64,000 nt of DNA from Arthrobacter sp. D5-1 (GCF_017357425.1 NZ_CP014571.1:372001-436000); one strand, 5' to 3'; shown: positions 16,811 to 25,705, numbered from the stretch's first letter. Translations and numbers: made by a program. The notes: generated by a model from the sequence alone, not told the origin.

Positions 16811-16894
16811 TGAGCTGCGTCATACTTGTCCTAAAAGCGACTCTAGGCAGTAGCTGCACTCCGGAATATCCGCTCGGCGCGGGGATCATCCGAA
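16811..16894 (-). promoter_or_regulatory. duplicated promoter block, copy 2 (small gene/araC side)
   Basis: This imperfect direct copy of 16541-16623 lies about 271 bp away. The half-sites are at 16883-16891 and 16863-16871, again exactly 20 bp apart, with the same CTAGAGTCGCTT and TATGAC blocks. It faces the 49-residue gene and also lies within 130 bp of the divergent araC start, so it may serve autoregulation. Confidence 0.65.
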
Positions 16895-16940
16895 AAGCGA
16901 AAAGACCCTGTGTAGTGGAAAACGGTGAAGTAGGTGGCGG

Positions 16941-17909
16941 ATGGTGAGGATTCTTCCTCGTGACGTTCTGCGGGGGCGGCCCACCTTGGCCACCACCGAC
17001 GTGGACCAAGCGCACGCCAAAATTGCTGAGCTTTTTTGCAGTCACGAGCTGTCGCCGCGGACGCGCCAGTCCTCGGTGGACATGAAGTTGCGTTCCCTCC
17101 ACCGCGGCGATGTGGGAATCGAGTTCCTGGACTACGGCGCGGACGTTCGGATTGAGCCGGAGGGTCTCCAGGACTTCCATTTAGTGCAGATCCCGTTGGC
17201 GGGGCACGCATCCATGAAGGTGGGCGCGAGCACTGTGGAATCGAGTCCGGCGATGGCCACCGTTCCCCCGCTCGACAGGCCCTTCTCCATGAGCTGGGAC
17301 AGCGGCAGCCCGCACCTCATTGTGTACGTGCGGCGGGCAGCGCTGGAGCGGGTGGCGTGGCATCTCAACGGCGCGGCACTTGGTGGGCTGGGCTACGGCA
17401 TGGACCTTTCAGGTGGCGCCGGGCGCGCGTTCTTGAGGGCCGTCGTCGAACTTCATGACGACATGATCAGCCAGCCGCAGTCCGCGGCTCCCGCCTTTGT
17501 TCAGGGGTTGTTGGCGGACAGCATGATCTCGCGCTTGCTGATGGCGATGGAGCCGCCAGGCGTGGAGGCCCGGGACGCGGCCTCGGAGGGCCGGCTGGTC
17601 CGCGAATGCCGCGAGTTGTTGGAGCGTCACGCGGCCGAAGAACTCACTGTCCCTGACATCGCCGAGTGCCTGGGAGTTTCGGTCCGGACCCTACAGACCG
17701 CGCTCAGGGCGGAAACGGGCGCGACGCCGTCGGAGTTGCTGCGCAGTATCCGGCTGGACCGGGCCCGGGAGATGCTGCTGGAAGCGAGCCCGCGGGAGCA
17801 GAGTGTCACGGCGGTGGCGGAGTTGTGTGGTTTCACTCACCAAGGGCGCTTCTCTGCGCTCTACGTGAAGGCCTTCGGCGAATTACCAAGCGAGAGCTTG
17901 CGCCGCTAG
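16941..17909 (+). CDS. AraC-family transcriptional regulator
   Basis: This 322-residue protein has an N-terminal cupin-like AraC-binding domain of the PF14525 type (about 40-200; e.g. FHLVQIPLAGHASMKVGAST). A C-terminal pair of helix-turn-helix motifs (about 220-320; TVPDIAECLGVSVRTLQTAL and VTAVAELCGFTHQGRFSALY) follows. It is divergent from the catabolic operon and from the duplicated promoter, whose paired half-sites it probably binds as activator. The last 27 bp overlap the end of the convergent fic-like gene. Confidence 0.9.
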   Translation: MVRILPRDVLRGRPTLATTDVDQAHAKIAELFCSHELSPRTRQSSVDMKLRSLHRGDVGIEFLDYGADVRIEPEGLQDFHLVQIPLAGHASMKVGASTVESSPAMATVPPLDRPFSMSWDSGSPHLIVYVRRAALERVAWHLNGAALGGLGYGMDLSGGAGRAFLRAVVELHDDMISQPQSAAPAFVQGLLADSMISRLLMAMEPPGVEARDAASEGRLVRECRELLERHAAEELTVPDIAECLGVSVRTLQTALRAETGATPSELLRSIRLDRAREMLLEASPREQSVTAVAELCGFTHQGRFSALYVKAFGELPSESLRR

Positions 17910-18934
17910 GCAGGAGGCGGAGACTTCTGAATCGCGCAGAATGCGGGGCAGGAATCCCAATTGATCCAATTCCCGAACCAGAAGTGGCGTTAGTTCACTC
18001 GGGGCCAGCCGAAGCCGGTAGGATCTCTTCCCCTTGGCGATCGGTTCAATGACGCCGCGGTCCAGGAGCTTTCGAATGTCTTGACTTCGTGTCGCAGCTG
18101 AACCTGTGAATGCTGAACTAAGGTCTGCGGCCTTCACGTCAACTTTCCGCGCGATGATGGTCAAAGCCAGGGCTTCGTCCGCCGTGAAGCGCGACGAGGC
18201 GAGGCCTCGCGCGATTGCGGCAACCAACAGGCCTTCCGTAACGAAGTCCTTGTCACCGAGTTTCGCCAACCTTCTGAGGTCTGTCAGTAGTCCTTCGAGG
18301 ACATACGTCGACCAGCGAATCAGGGACTCGGGTTCGAGGGAATCGGCGTCTTCGAGTCGTTCGTAGTAGAGGGCGCGGTTCTCCCCAAATACGGCCGTTG
18401 GGTTCAGCGCCCAGTATCCGGCGGTGTCGGAGAACCCTTGCCGCCGCATGGCGGCGTAAGTCATGAGTCTCCCGACACGACCATTGCCATTGCCGAAAGG
18501 ATGAATCCAGACGAACCGATGGTGGGCGAGCGCAATCTTGAGGAGCTCGTAGTTTTGATCTACGTCCGCATTGATGAAGTCGAGGAGTGCCGTCATGTCT
18601 CCGTGCACGCTCCCTGGCGAGGGTGGTCGGTGCGATGAGCCGCTGATGGTGACATCGGCGAGCCTGTAGGCACCAGGTGTGTGGTCCCCTTCACGTTCCA
18701 AACCGGCCACGGAGATGCGGTGCAGCTCCCGGACAAACCCGTGCGTCAGTATCGTCCCCCGGCCGACGGCGGAGTCGACGAAAGCCGTTGCTTCTTGGAG
18801 CTGGTTCGCAACTGTGTGAAGACCTCGGGAGCGGTGGTTCCTTCACCTAAATCTGCGCGAACCCGTTCAAGGTCGATGATGGCTTTCGCCAGTGGAGAGC
18901 TAAAGGGGAACTCGGGAAAATCGAGTGGGTTCAC
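17883..18934 (-). pseudogene. Fic family gene with internal deletion and frameshift
   Basis: The 3' part (17883-18710) encodes an intact Fic core with HPFGNGNGRVGR (catalytic His, Mg/ATP-binding loop) and a C-terminal winged helix. The 5' part (GTG at 18934) encodes a normal Fic N-terminus (MNPLDFPEFPFSSPLAKAII to VFTQL). At about 18808-18812 the frame shifts by one and moves straight from VFTQL to NQLQEATAFVDSAVG, which continues in frame into the core. The usual segment between these, with the inhibitory (S/T)xxxEGN helix, is missing. Full-length protein cannot be made. A GTG at 18710 could give a core-only fragment. Confidence 0.7.
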
Positions 18935-18958
18935 GGGGAGAATGTTCCAGAGAGGTTT

Positions 18959-19058
18959 CCAACAATTAAGAGCATGGCCGGATTATTCCCTAGAAATCAG
19001 TGATTTCGCTAGACCCGGCCCGTGCAGGAATTAAATTATCCGAGTCCAACAATTAAGG
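18959..19058. promoter_or_regulatory. AT-rich promoter region with direct and inverted repeats
   Basis: CCAACAATTAAG occurs twice (18959-18970 and 19047-19058), and between them GAAATCA-G-TGATTTC is a perfect inverted repeat (18993-19007). The region lies upstream of the broken fic gene and just after the gntR stop. It looks like a regulator site, but no bound protein can be named. Confidence 0.4.
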
Positions 19059-19070
19059 CGCCTGTGCCAG

Positions 19071-19772
19071 TTACGCCTCCAGCACGTACGTCTTCAGGTC
19101 GTCCAGCGTCTGCTGCATGTGCGCGTCCATCGCGAGTCGGGCCTCGTTGGGGTTGCGGGATTCCAGCGCCGAGGCAATCTTCCGATGGTGGCCAATGGCG
19201 TGTTCCTGAATCTCCGGGAAAGCCGATGTTTCGGTGCGGCGCGCTTCGAGGACCCGGTGCAGCGGCTCAAAGAGCACAGCCACAAACACGTTGCCGGAGG
19301 CGTGAAGAATCACGTCGTGGAAGGCGAGGTCGGCTTCCACGAAGGCCGCCAGATCGTTGACTTCGTGGGCGGCCTGCATCTTGTCGACGTGTTCGCTGAG
19401 TGCCGTGAGTTCCTCGTCGGAGATACGTTCGGCGGCGAGTTCGCAGGCGCCGGTTTCCAGCATGCGGCGGAGCTCAATGAGCTGGATCGCGGCGGCCGCG
19501 TCCTTGGTGCCCTCAGATGCCGCCCGCAGCACGGCTTCCAGCGATGCCCACTGATTCAGGGGGTTGACGAACGTGCCGCGGCCGCGCTCTACGCTGAGAA
19601 TCCGTTGCGCTTCGAGGGTCTTCATGGCCTCACGCACGGTCATGCGGCTCACCTCGTGCTTGGCGCTGAGCTCAAGCTCACCGGGGACCACCGTTCCGGG
19701 CGGAAATTCACCCGCGATGATGCGGTCCAGCAACTCATCAGCGACGACGCCGACCAGCGACTTGCGTGCCAT
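19071..19772 (-). CDS. GntR-family regulator, FadR subfamily with FCD domain
   Basis: This 233-residue protein has an N-terminal winged helix (MARKSLVGVVADELLDRIIA, then VSRMTVREAMKTLEAQRIL). An all-helical FCD ligand domain follows, with the usual metal/ligand residues spread over 85-220 (ELRRMLETGACELAAERIS; DLAFHDVILHASGN; HHRKIASALESRN). AGGAAA precedes the ATG. It is divergent from the acid-sugar operon, and a matching operator lies before each unit, so it is probably the local repressor, released by a sugar-acid intermediate. Confidence 0.9.
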   Translation of the reverse strand: MARKSLVGVVADELLDRIIAGEFPPGTVVPGELELSAKHEVSRMTVREAMKTLEAQRILSVERGRGTFVNPLNQWASLEAVLRAASEGTKDAAAAIQLIELRRMLETGACELAAERISDEELTALSEHVDKMQAAHEVNDLAAFVEADLAFHDVILHASGNVFVAVLFEPLHRVLEARRTETSAFPEIQEHAIGHHRKIASALESRNPNEARLAMDAHMQQTLDDLKTYVLEA

Positions 19773-19833
19773 GTATCCCCATTTCCTGTACTCCGACCAC
19801 CCTTTGTCCCGCGTCTTCCCGGGGTGGGATGGT

Positions 19834-19848
19834 TGTCAGACATCTTAC
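19834..19848. promoter_or_regulatory. probable GntR operator upstream of gntR
   Basis: TGTCAGACATCTTAC shares GACATCTTAC with the right arm of the palindrome at 20711-20737. It lies 62 bp before the gntR start and overlaps the end of the hydrolase gene, consistent with autoregulation by the FCD-type protein. Confidence 0.55.
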
Positions 19849-20648
19849 GCTGGCGGTGGCCAGCTTGTTTCCCAAAATTCATGCAGCGCCTCGGCACATT
19901 CCTGCGGCTTCTCCCAGTGGACACTGTGGCCCGCGCCGGGAATGGCCTTCAGTCGACGCTGGGGGCTTTCGGCCACGAACGCGCGCAGGTGCTCTATGGG
20001 CCGAACCCGGTCTTCAGTTCCGGCGAGCACCAGCAACGGCGCGTGGACGCGCCCGGGTACTGAAGGTTCGACGCCGGTCATGGCCGCCAAGGCGCTGGCG
20101 GACAGAACAGGGAAGGGGACATTGAATCCGGTGCTGAGCCGCACCATGTCTGCTGCCGGCAACACCCCGTACCAGGCGTTCATGAGCTTCGCGATGGTTC
20201 CGGAATCGAAGAACCCTTGGTCCAGCTGTGACCTGAGCACATCCTTGAACCCCTGATTTTGCGGCACCGGCGCCATGCCCACCAGGGTCAGTGAAGCCAC
20301 CAGCTCCGGGCGGGCCGCCGCCAGCGTCAGTGAAACACTGCCACCCATCGAATGCCCCACGATGTGCACGGGACCTTGGGCCCGTGCTTCAAGCATTGCC
20401 CCCACCGAAGCCGCTGCCGAGTCCAGGTTCCATTCGAAATCCGACGGCAGGAAATCTCCCGAATGGTAGCCGGGGAGGTCGAGAATCCAGACTTCGCGGC
20501 CGGCGTCGAGCAGCTTCCTGGCGAGAGGCTCCCAGTACACCGAGCCGGATGCCCAGCCGTGGATCAGCACTGCGGGCAACGGCTGACCTGCGGGAATGGC
20601 AGGGGTGAGGACGTTCACGTGCGGGAGCGGAACCACGCTGTCAGCCAT
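19845..20648 (-). CDS. alpha/beta-hydrolase
   Basis: This 267-residue protein has the oxyanion-hole region LIHGWASGS, nucleophile elbow GHSMGGS with Ser100, an acid residue in LAGTEDRVRP and His in GAGHSVHW. The fold is a standard alpha/beta hydrolase, close in type to esterases and C-C hydrolases. It precedes gntR on the same strand with a 72-bp gap. It may cleave a sugar-acid lactone or ester for the divergent operon, but this is a guess from position. Confidence 0.85.
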   Translation of the reverse strand: MADSVVPLPHVNVLTPAIPAGQPLPAVLIHGWASGSVYWEPLARKLLDAGREVWILDLPGYHSGDFLPSDFEWNLDSAAASVGAMLEARAQGPVHIVGHSMGGSVSLTLAAARPELVASLTLVGMAPVPQNQGFKDVLRSQLDQGFFDSGTIAKLMNAWYGVLPAADMVRLSTGFNVPFPVLSASALAAMTGVEPSVPGRVHAPLLVLAGTEDRVRPIEHLRAFVAESPQRRLKAIPGAGHSVHWEKPQECAEALHEFWETSWPPPA

Positions 20649-20710
20649 GACCCCAGCCTAGTGACGTGGAGCATCTTGCGCGGTGAGGAGCCGTGTGTCA
20701 CACTAATTCA

Positions 20711-20737
20711 AATGTTAGATGTCTGACATCTTACATT
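20711..20737. promoter_or_regulatory. palindromic operator before the acid-sugar operon
   Basis: AATGTTAGATGTC and GACATCTTACATT are 13-nt arms around a single T, with one mismatch. The centre, GATGTCTGACATC, is typical in form for FadR/FCD-type operators. It lies between the divergent hydrolase-gntR unit and the kinase gene, about 30-40 bp before the kinase start, where a repressor would block transcription. Confidence 0.75.
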
Positions 20738-20777
20738 CACCAAACCGCTACACAGATTTCCCACGATGGAGTGCACA

Positions 20778-22301
20778 GTGACCCTTGAAGCAGACGTTCT
20801 GGCCGCTTTCCCGCCGGAAGTCCGGATTCCCGCTCAGCTGGTAGCTGACGCCGTTGCCGCGTCCGCCGCCACCACCCCGCGCGTTTTGGTTGTCCTCGAC
20901 GACGACCCCACAGGCACGCAGTCCGTTGCGGATCTCGCCGTGCTCACCCGCTGGGAGGTTGAGGACTTCACCTGGGCCTTCACCCACATCCGTGAGAACC
21001 AGACCCAGGCCGCCGTTTACGTCCTCACCAACACCCGCAGCCTGGACCCCGCCGAAGCCGCTGCCCGCAACGAGGAGATTGTCCGCAACGCCCTCGCTGC
21101 GGCGTCGGGCAACGGTGGTGGTCCTCGGCTGCGCCTCGGCTTCGTCAGCCGCAGCGACTCCACCCTCCGTGGTCACTACCCCCTGGAGCCGGACGTCATC
21201 GCCGCTACCGTCGCCGCGGAAACCGGCGAACCCACCGACGGCGTCGTGATCGTTCCGGCGTTCCCCGACGCCGGCCGCGTCACTATCGGCGGTGTCCACT
21301 TCATGCGCGGCACGGGAGAAAACCTCGGCACACTTACCCCTGTGGCCGAGACGGAATTCGCCAAGGATGCGAGCTTCGGCTTCAAGAACTCTGAGATGGC
21401 CAAATATGTGGAGGAGAAGTCGCAGGGCCGCTTCCCTGCCAGCGACGTGATCGTCCTTGACCTGAACATCATCCGCGCCGGCGCGTCTGCCCAGGACCCC
21501 ACCATCTCCGCCAAGGCCATCGCCGACGCTCTGGAGTCCGCCACCAACTCCACTCCGATCGTGGCCGATATCGTCACCGAGAACGACTTCCGCGCCCTTG
21601 CCCTGGGCCTCGAAGAAGCCGAACGGCGCGGCAAGAGACTCCTTTACCGCGTGGGCCCGCCGTTTGTCCGCGGCCGGATCGGCCAGGAAATCCGTACCGC
21701 TCTGACCTCCGAAGAGGCGTTCGCGGGCAATACTCCCTCTGCAGCCGGCGGCTTGATCGTGGTCGGCTCCCACGTTGGTGTCACGACCCGCCAGCTCAAC
21801 GACCTCACAGCCGAGCACAGCTCGGCCAAGACTATTGAGATCGACGTCGAGAAACTCATCGCCGGTACCGAAACCGCGGGTGAAGCAGAGGCCGACGCCT
21901 ACATCGGAACCGTGGTGTCCGACGTCGTGGACGCTCTCCACTCCGGTGACGTCATCGTCCACACCAGCCGCCTGCTCATCAAGACCGACGACGCCGCCGC
22001 GAGCCTGAAGATCGCCCGCACCGTCTCTGCCGCCGTCGTCGCTGTGGTCAACCGGACCCTGAAGACCTTCCCGCCGCGCTTCGTCATCGCCAAGGGCGGT
22101 ATCACCTCCTCCGATGTGGCAGCGCATGGTCTGGAAATCCGCCACGCGATCGTCCGCGGGCCCATGCTGCCAGGCATCGTCTCGCTGTGGGAGCCGGTAG
22201 ACGGTCCCGCAAAGGGCATCCCGTACGTCGTGTTTGCCGGCAACGTCGGAGACGACCAGTCCCTGACCCAGGTCACCCGCAAGCTCAGCAACACATTCTA
22301 G
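20778..22301 (+). CDS. four-carbon acid sugar kinase family protein (DUF1537, OtnK/DtnK-like)
   Basis: This protein of about 507 residues has the two DUF1537 halves: an N-terminal substrate domain with LDDDPTGTQS near 40, and a C-terminal nucleotide domain with FVIAKGGITSSDVA. Characterised relatives phosphorylate 2- or 3-oxo-tetronates or D-threonate at C4 with ATP. I prefer the GTG at 20778, which has GGAG before it, to the ATG at 20766, which lacks a ribosome site. It is the first gene of a four-gene operon with dehydrogenase, GntP permease and aldolase. Confidence 0.9.
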   Translation: MTLEADVLAAFPPEVRIPAQLVADAVAASAATTPRVLVVLDDDPTGTQSVADLAVLTRWEVEDFTWAFTHIRENQTQAAVYVLTNTRSLDPAEAAARNEEIVRNALAAASGNGGGPRLRLGFVSRSDSTLRGHYPLEPDVIAATVAAETGEPTDGVVIVPAFPDAGRVTIGGVHFMRGTGENLGTLTPVAETEFAKDASFGFKNSEMAKYVEEKSQGRFPASDVIVLDLNIIRAGASAQDPTISAKAIADALESATNSTPIVADIVTENDFRALALGLEEAERRGKRLLYRVGPPFVRGRIGQEIRTALTSEEAFAGNTPSAAGGLIVVGSHVGVTTRQLNDLTAEHSSAKTIEIDVEKLIAGTETAGEAEADAYIGTVVSDVVDALHSGDVIVHTSRLLIKTDDAAASLKIARTVSAAVVAVVNRTLKTFPPRFVIAKGGITSSDVAAHGLEIRHAIVRGPMLPGIVSLWEPVDGPAKGIPYVVFAGNVGDDQSLTQVTRKLSNTF

Positions 22302-22327
22302 AATCCCGAACTTCAATGGAGAACACC

Positions 22328-23230
22328 ATGACCAGCAGCAACTACACCATCACCGTCCTGGGTCTCGGGGCCATGGGCCTGCCCATGGCTACCCGCCTCG
22401 CATCCGAGCTCACGGTTCACGGCTTCGACATTGCCGAGCCGCGCCTTGAACTCGCCGCAGAAGCCGGCATCAAGACCTTCGCCTCAGCCCGCGAGGCTTC
22501 CCAGGACGCGGACGCGTTGCTCCTGGCCGTGCGCAACGGCGAGCAGCTCAACGATGTCCTGTTCGGTGAGAATGGAGTTGCCTCGGTATTGAAGCCGGGC
22601 GCCGTCGTGATCCTCGGCAGCACCGTTGGCACCGAAGCCATCCCCGCCACGGTCGCCAAACTCGCTGAGTACGGCGTCGCACTGGTGGATGCTCCGCTGT
22701 CCGGCGGTCCGAAGCGTGCCGGTGAAGGCGACCTGCTGATCGTCGTCGGTGCCGAGCCGGAGGCCCTTGAAAAGGCGCGCCCCGCACTCGAGCTGCTGGC
22801 CTCCACCCTGAGCATCGTGGGCGACAAGCCCGGCGACGGCCAAGCCCTCAAGACCGTCAACCAGCTCCTCTGCGGCGTCCACATCGCCGCCGCTGCAGAG
22901 GCCATGGCCCTTGCCGACGCCCTCGGCCTGGACCAGGCGAAGACCCTTGCCGCCCTCGAAGCCGGAGCCGCCGGTTCCTTCATGCTGTCCAACCGTGGTC
23001 CGCGCATCCTCGAGGCCTACTCCGAAGACGGCGCCGAAGTCCTCAGCCGCCTCGATATCTTCGTCAAGGACATGGGCATCGTGGGTAAAGCGACGCGCGC
23101 CGCCGGCCTCGCAGCACCCGTTGCCGCCGCAGCTGAACAGCTTTACCTTCTCGGCCAGGCCCAAGGCCTCGCCGCTGCCGACGACTCCGCCGTCATCAAG
23201 GTTGTCGCGCCCGCAAAGCGCACCGCCTAA
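22328..23230 (+). CDS. NAD(P)-binding 2-hydroxyacid dehydrogenase (3-hydroxyisobutyrate/L-threonate dehydrogenase type)
   Basis: This 300-residue protein has the GLGAMGLPMA Rossmann motif at the N-terminus, the substrate motif DAPLSGGPKRAGEGDL and the catalytic Lys in LKTVNQLLCGVH. These mark the beta-hydroxyacid dehydrogenase family (LtnD, GarR). The ATG at 22328 has GGAGAA at good distance; an upstream ATG at 22316 is less likely. In the operon it should oxidise an acid sugar at C2 before phosphorylation by the DUF1537 kinase. Confidence 0.9.
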   Translation: MTSSNYTITVLGLGAMGLPMATRLASELTVHGFDIAEPRLELAAEAGIKTFASAREASQDADALLLAVRNGEQLNDVLFGENGVASVLKPGAVVILGSTVGTEAIPATVAKLAEYGVALVDAPLSGGPKRAGEGDLLIVVGAEPEALEKARPALELLASTLSIVGDKPGDGQALKTVNQLLCGVHIAAAAEAMALADALGLDQAKTLAALEAGAAGSFMLSNRGPRILEAYSEDGAEVLSRLDIFVKDMGIVGKATRAAGLAAPVAAAAEQLYLLGQAQGLAAADDSAVIKVVAPAKRTA

Positions 23231-23252
23231 CCACCCCCATAAGAACCCGCGA

Positions 23253-23278
23253 CGACGGCGATCCCCCCTTCGCCGTCG
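23253..23278 (+). terminator. hairpin inside the acid-sugar operon
   Basis: CGACGGCGA and TCGCCGTCG form a 9-bp stem around TCCCCCCT in the 102-bp gap between the dehydrogenase and permease genes. No T-run follows. It may lower expression of the permease and aldolase relative to the first two genes, or protect mRNA ends. Confidence 0.45.
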
Positions 23279-23332
23279 CCGCTACCTCCCGCCGGTCTTG
23301 CCTAGACTGGTATGTCAAAGGAGACACCCCCC

Positions 23333-24799
23333 ATGAATCCCCTCGTTAACTCGTTGATGGTTCAGGCGGCCGACGCCCCCGCCATCAAACCCGCAGTGGA
23401 ACTGGGAACACCCCTTCTGCTGACCATCGCCGCAGCCGGAATCGCTTTGCTGCTGGTGCTGATCATCCGCTTCAAGATCCAGGCTTTCGTTGCGCTGCTG
23501 GCAGTCAGCATCGTGGTGGGTGTTGCCGCCCAGATTCCGCTCAAGGACATCTTCACCGTGGTGACCACGGGCGTTGGCAGCACCATGGGCAAGGTCGCCT
23601 TGTTGATTGCCCTCGGCGCCATCCTCGGCCGCATGATCGAGGTTTCCGGGGGCGTGCAGTCCCTGGCTACCCACTTCACTGAGAAGCTTGGCGCGAAACG
23701 CGTCGCTATCGCATTGACCGCCGTGGGTTTCCTTGTGGCGATCCCCGTGTTCTTCGAGGTGGGCGTGATCGTCCTGGTCCCGATCGTCTATGCCTTCGCC
23801 AAAATCGCGAACGTCCACCCCATCAAGTTCGGCCTGCCCATGGCGGGCATCATGCTGTCCATCCACGTCGCCGTACCGCCGCACCCGGGCATCGTCGCCG
23901 GCGCCGGTGTCTTCGGCGCCGACATTGGGCTGATTACCCTCATCTCCCTGATCATCTGTGTTCCACTCGGTTTCCTGTCCTACTGGGTTGCGAGCATCAT
24001 GAACCGCAAGGAGTACGAGCTGCTCCCGGGCGTCAAGCAGCAGGTGGACGAGTTCGGTTCTGAATCCCTGGTCCACGTCGGCCACGACGGTCCGGGTGCC
24101 CGCGCCATCGCTCCTCCGCGTCCCGGCCTGATCATGTTCCTGATCGCCGCTCCGATCGCCCAGATCCTCCTTGGCACGGTCGGCACGCTGACCATCCCCA
24201 AGGACAACTACTGGTACGGCGTGGCCGCGTTCATTGGCAACCCGTTCTTCGCCCTGCTCGTCGCCGTTGCGCTGTCCTTCTTCCTGCTCGCTGTCCGCCG
24301 TCATTGGTCCCTCAAGGAAACCGGCGAGATCTTCGAAGGCGCACTCCCTCCCATTGCTTCCATCCTCATGGTGGTCGCAGCCGGAGGCGTGTTCGGTGAA
24401 GTGCTCCGCACATCCGGCATCGGCGCAGCCCTGTCGCATACCCTGGACAGCCTTGGCCTGCCGGTCATCGTGCTTGGCTTCATCATCTCGCTCGCCCTCC
24501 GCGCCGCGCAGGGTTCTGCAACCGTCGCCATCGTGACCACCACCGGCTTGCTGACCTCCGCCGTGATGGAAGGCGGCTACACCCCCGCGCAGATCGCCGT
24601 GATCGTGATCGCCATCGGATTTGGCTCGCTCGGCCTCTCACACGTCACCGACGCAGGCTTCTGGACCGTGGTCCGTTACTACGGCCTCACCGTGTCCGAC
24701 GGCCTCAAGACCTGGACCGTCCTCACCACGATCCTTGGCCTGGCCGGCTTCGCGCTGACGTACGTCGCCTGGATCCTGGTAGGGGGCTTGGCCCACTGA
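23333..24799 (+). CDS. GntP family gluconate/acid-sugar permease
   Basis: This 488-residue membrane protein has about 12 hydrophobic segments and clear GntP features (VGSTMGKVALLIALGAILGR; GLPMAGIMLSIHVAVPPHPG; GSATVAIVTTTGLL; SHVTDAGFW). The ATG at 23333 is preceded by AAAGGAGA, better than the ATG at 23312. GntP members import gluconate and related acids by proton symport, so this should bring in the operon substrate. Its stop overlaps the aldolase start by one base (TGATG). Confidence 0.93.
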   Translation: MNPLVNSLMVQAADAPAIKPAVELGTPLLLTIAAAGIALLLVLIIRFKIQAFVALLAVSIVVGVAAQIPLKDIFTVVTTGVGSTMGKVALLIALGAILGRMIEVSGGVQSLATHFTEKLGAKRVAIALTAVGFLVAIPVFFEVGVIVLVPIVYAFAKIANVHPIKFGLPMAGIMLSIHVAVPPHPGIVAGAGVFGADIGLITLISLIICVPLGFLSYWVASIMNRKEYELLPGVKQQVDEFGSESLVHVGHDGPGARAIAPPRPGLIMFLIAAPIAQILLGTVGTLTIPKDNYWYGVAAFIGNPFFALLVAVALSFFLLAVRRHWSLKETGEIFEGALPPIASILMVVAAGGVFGEVLRTSGIGAALSHTLDSLGLPVIVLGFIISLALRAAQGSATVAIVTTTGLLTSAVMEGGYTPAQIAVIVIAIGFGSLGLSHVTDAGFWTVVRYYGLTVSDGLKTWTVLTTILGLAGFALTYVAWILVGGLAH

Positions 24800-25674
24800 T
24801 GCGCACCACACTCGATGACCTGGTCACCTCTGCGCTGGCCGATGGCTCCGCAGTTCCGGCATTCACCTGCTACGACTTCACTACAGCCCTTGCCGTGGTT
24901 GCGGCCGCTGAGGATGCCCGTCTTGGCGTGATCCTGCTGGTCGCTCCGAAGACTGCGTCCACTGCCAACGGCCTGAGGCTCATCACGGCCCTGCGTGGCC
25001 TGGCTGACTCCGCGAGTGTTCCCGTCTCTGTCCAGCTTGACCACGCGTCGGATCTACAGGTCATTCGTGATTCCGTGGCCGCCGGTGCTGACGCGGTGCT
25101 CGCCGACGGTTCGTCCTTGCCCTACGAGGACAACATCGCCCTGGTCTGCGAAGTCCGAGCCGCGCTGGACGCGCTAGGTGCTGCCGACGTCGTGATCGAA
25201 GCAGAACTCGGCGGCCTTGCCGGCGACGAGGACAGGGCGTTCGGTACTGACGATTCAGCGCACGACGCCGCAACGTCAGTTGCGGGGCTCACTGACCCGG
25301 CGCAGGTGGCTGACTTCGTTGAACGAACAGGGGCGCAGCTCCTGGCCGTTGCAGTGGGCAACGTGCACGGCAAGTACAAGGGCGAGCCCACCATCCGCTG
25401 GGACGTGCTGCAGGACGTCGCAGCACGGACAGACGTTCCGCTGGTGCTCCACGGTGCTTCCGGCATCCCCGCCGATGAGCTCGCGAAAGCCCCTTCGTTG
25501 CGGGTTGGCAAGGTGAACTTCAACACTGAACTGCGCACCGGAATCCTGTCCACGCTGGAATCTGAAACCGCAGCGCACAGGGCCGATGGCGAGAATCTGC
25601 AAGGCCTGCTGTCCAAGTGGAACGTCTCTGCGGCGACCTTCGCCGGTGCCACACTGGAGTTGCTCAGCGCCTGA
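24799..25674 (+). CDS. class II (FBA-type) aldolase
   Basis: This 291-residue TIM-barrel aldolase shows VQLDHASD (catalytic Asp and zinc His; the more common HxDH has Gln as its first residue here), EAELGGLAGDED, zinc ligands in GNVHGKYKG and LHGASGIP, and FNTELR for phosphate binding. It cleaves phosphorylated ketoses or keto-acids to DHAP or a similar triose. Known tetronate pathways instead use an adducin-type OtnC, so the substrate may be longer than four carbons. It is translationally coupled to the permease. Confidence 0.88.
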   Translation: MRTTLDDLVTSALADGSAVPAFTCYDFTTALAVVAAAEDARLGVILLVAPKTASTANGLRLITALRGLADSASVPVSVQLDHASDLQVIRDSVAAGADAVLADGSSLPYEDNIALVCEVRAALDALGAADVVIEAELGGLAGDEDRAFGTDDSAHDAATSVAGLTDPAQVADFVERTGAQLLAVAVGNVHGKYKGEPTIRWDVLQDVAARTDVPLVLHGASGIPADELAKAPSLRVGKVNFNTELRTGILSTLESETAAHRADGENLQGLLSKWNVSAATFAGATLELLSA

Positions 25675-25705
25675 CGGGCAGCGCGGCACCCCGATACCGG
25701 CATGA

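Noticed and set aside
20748..22316. Long minus-strand open frame opposite the DUF1537 kinase
   Set aside because: This is a high-GC shadow with no family motifs, and it fully overlaps a gene with clear catalytic motifs.
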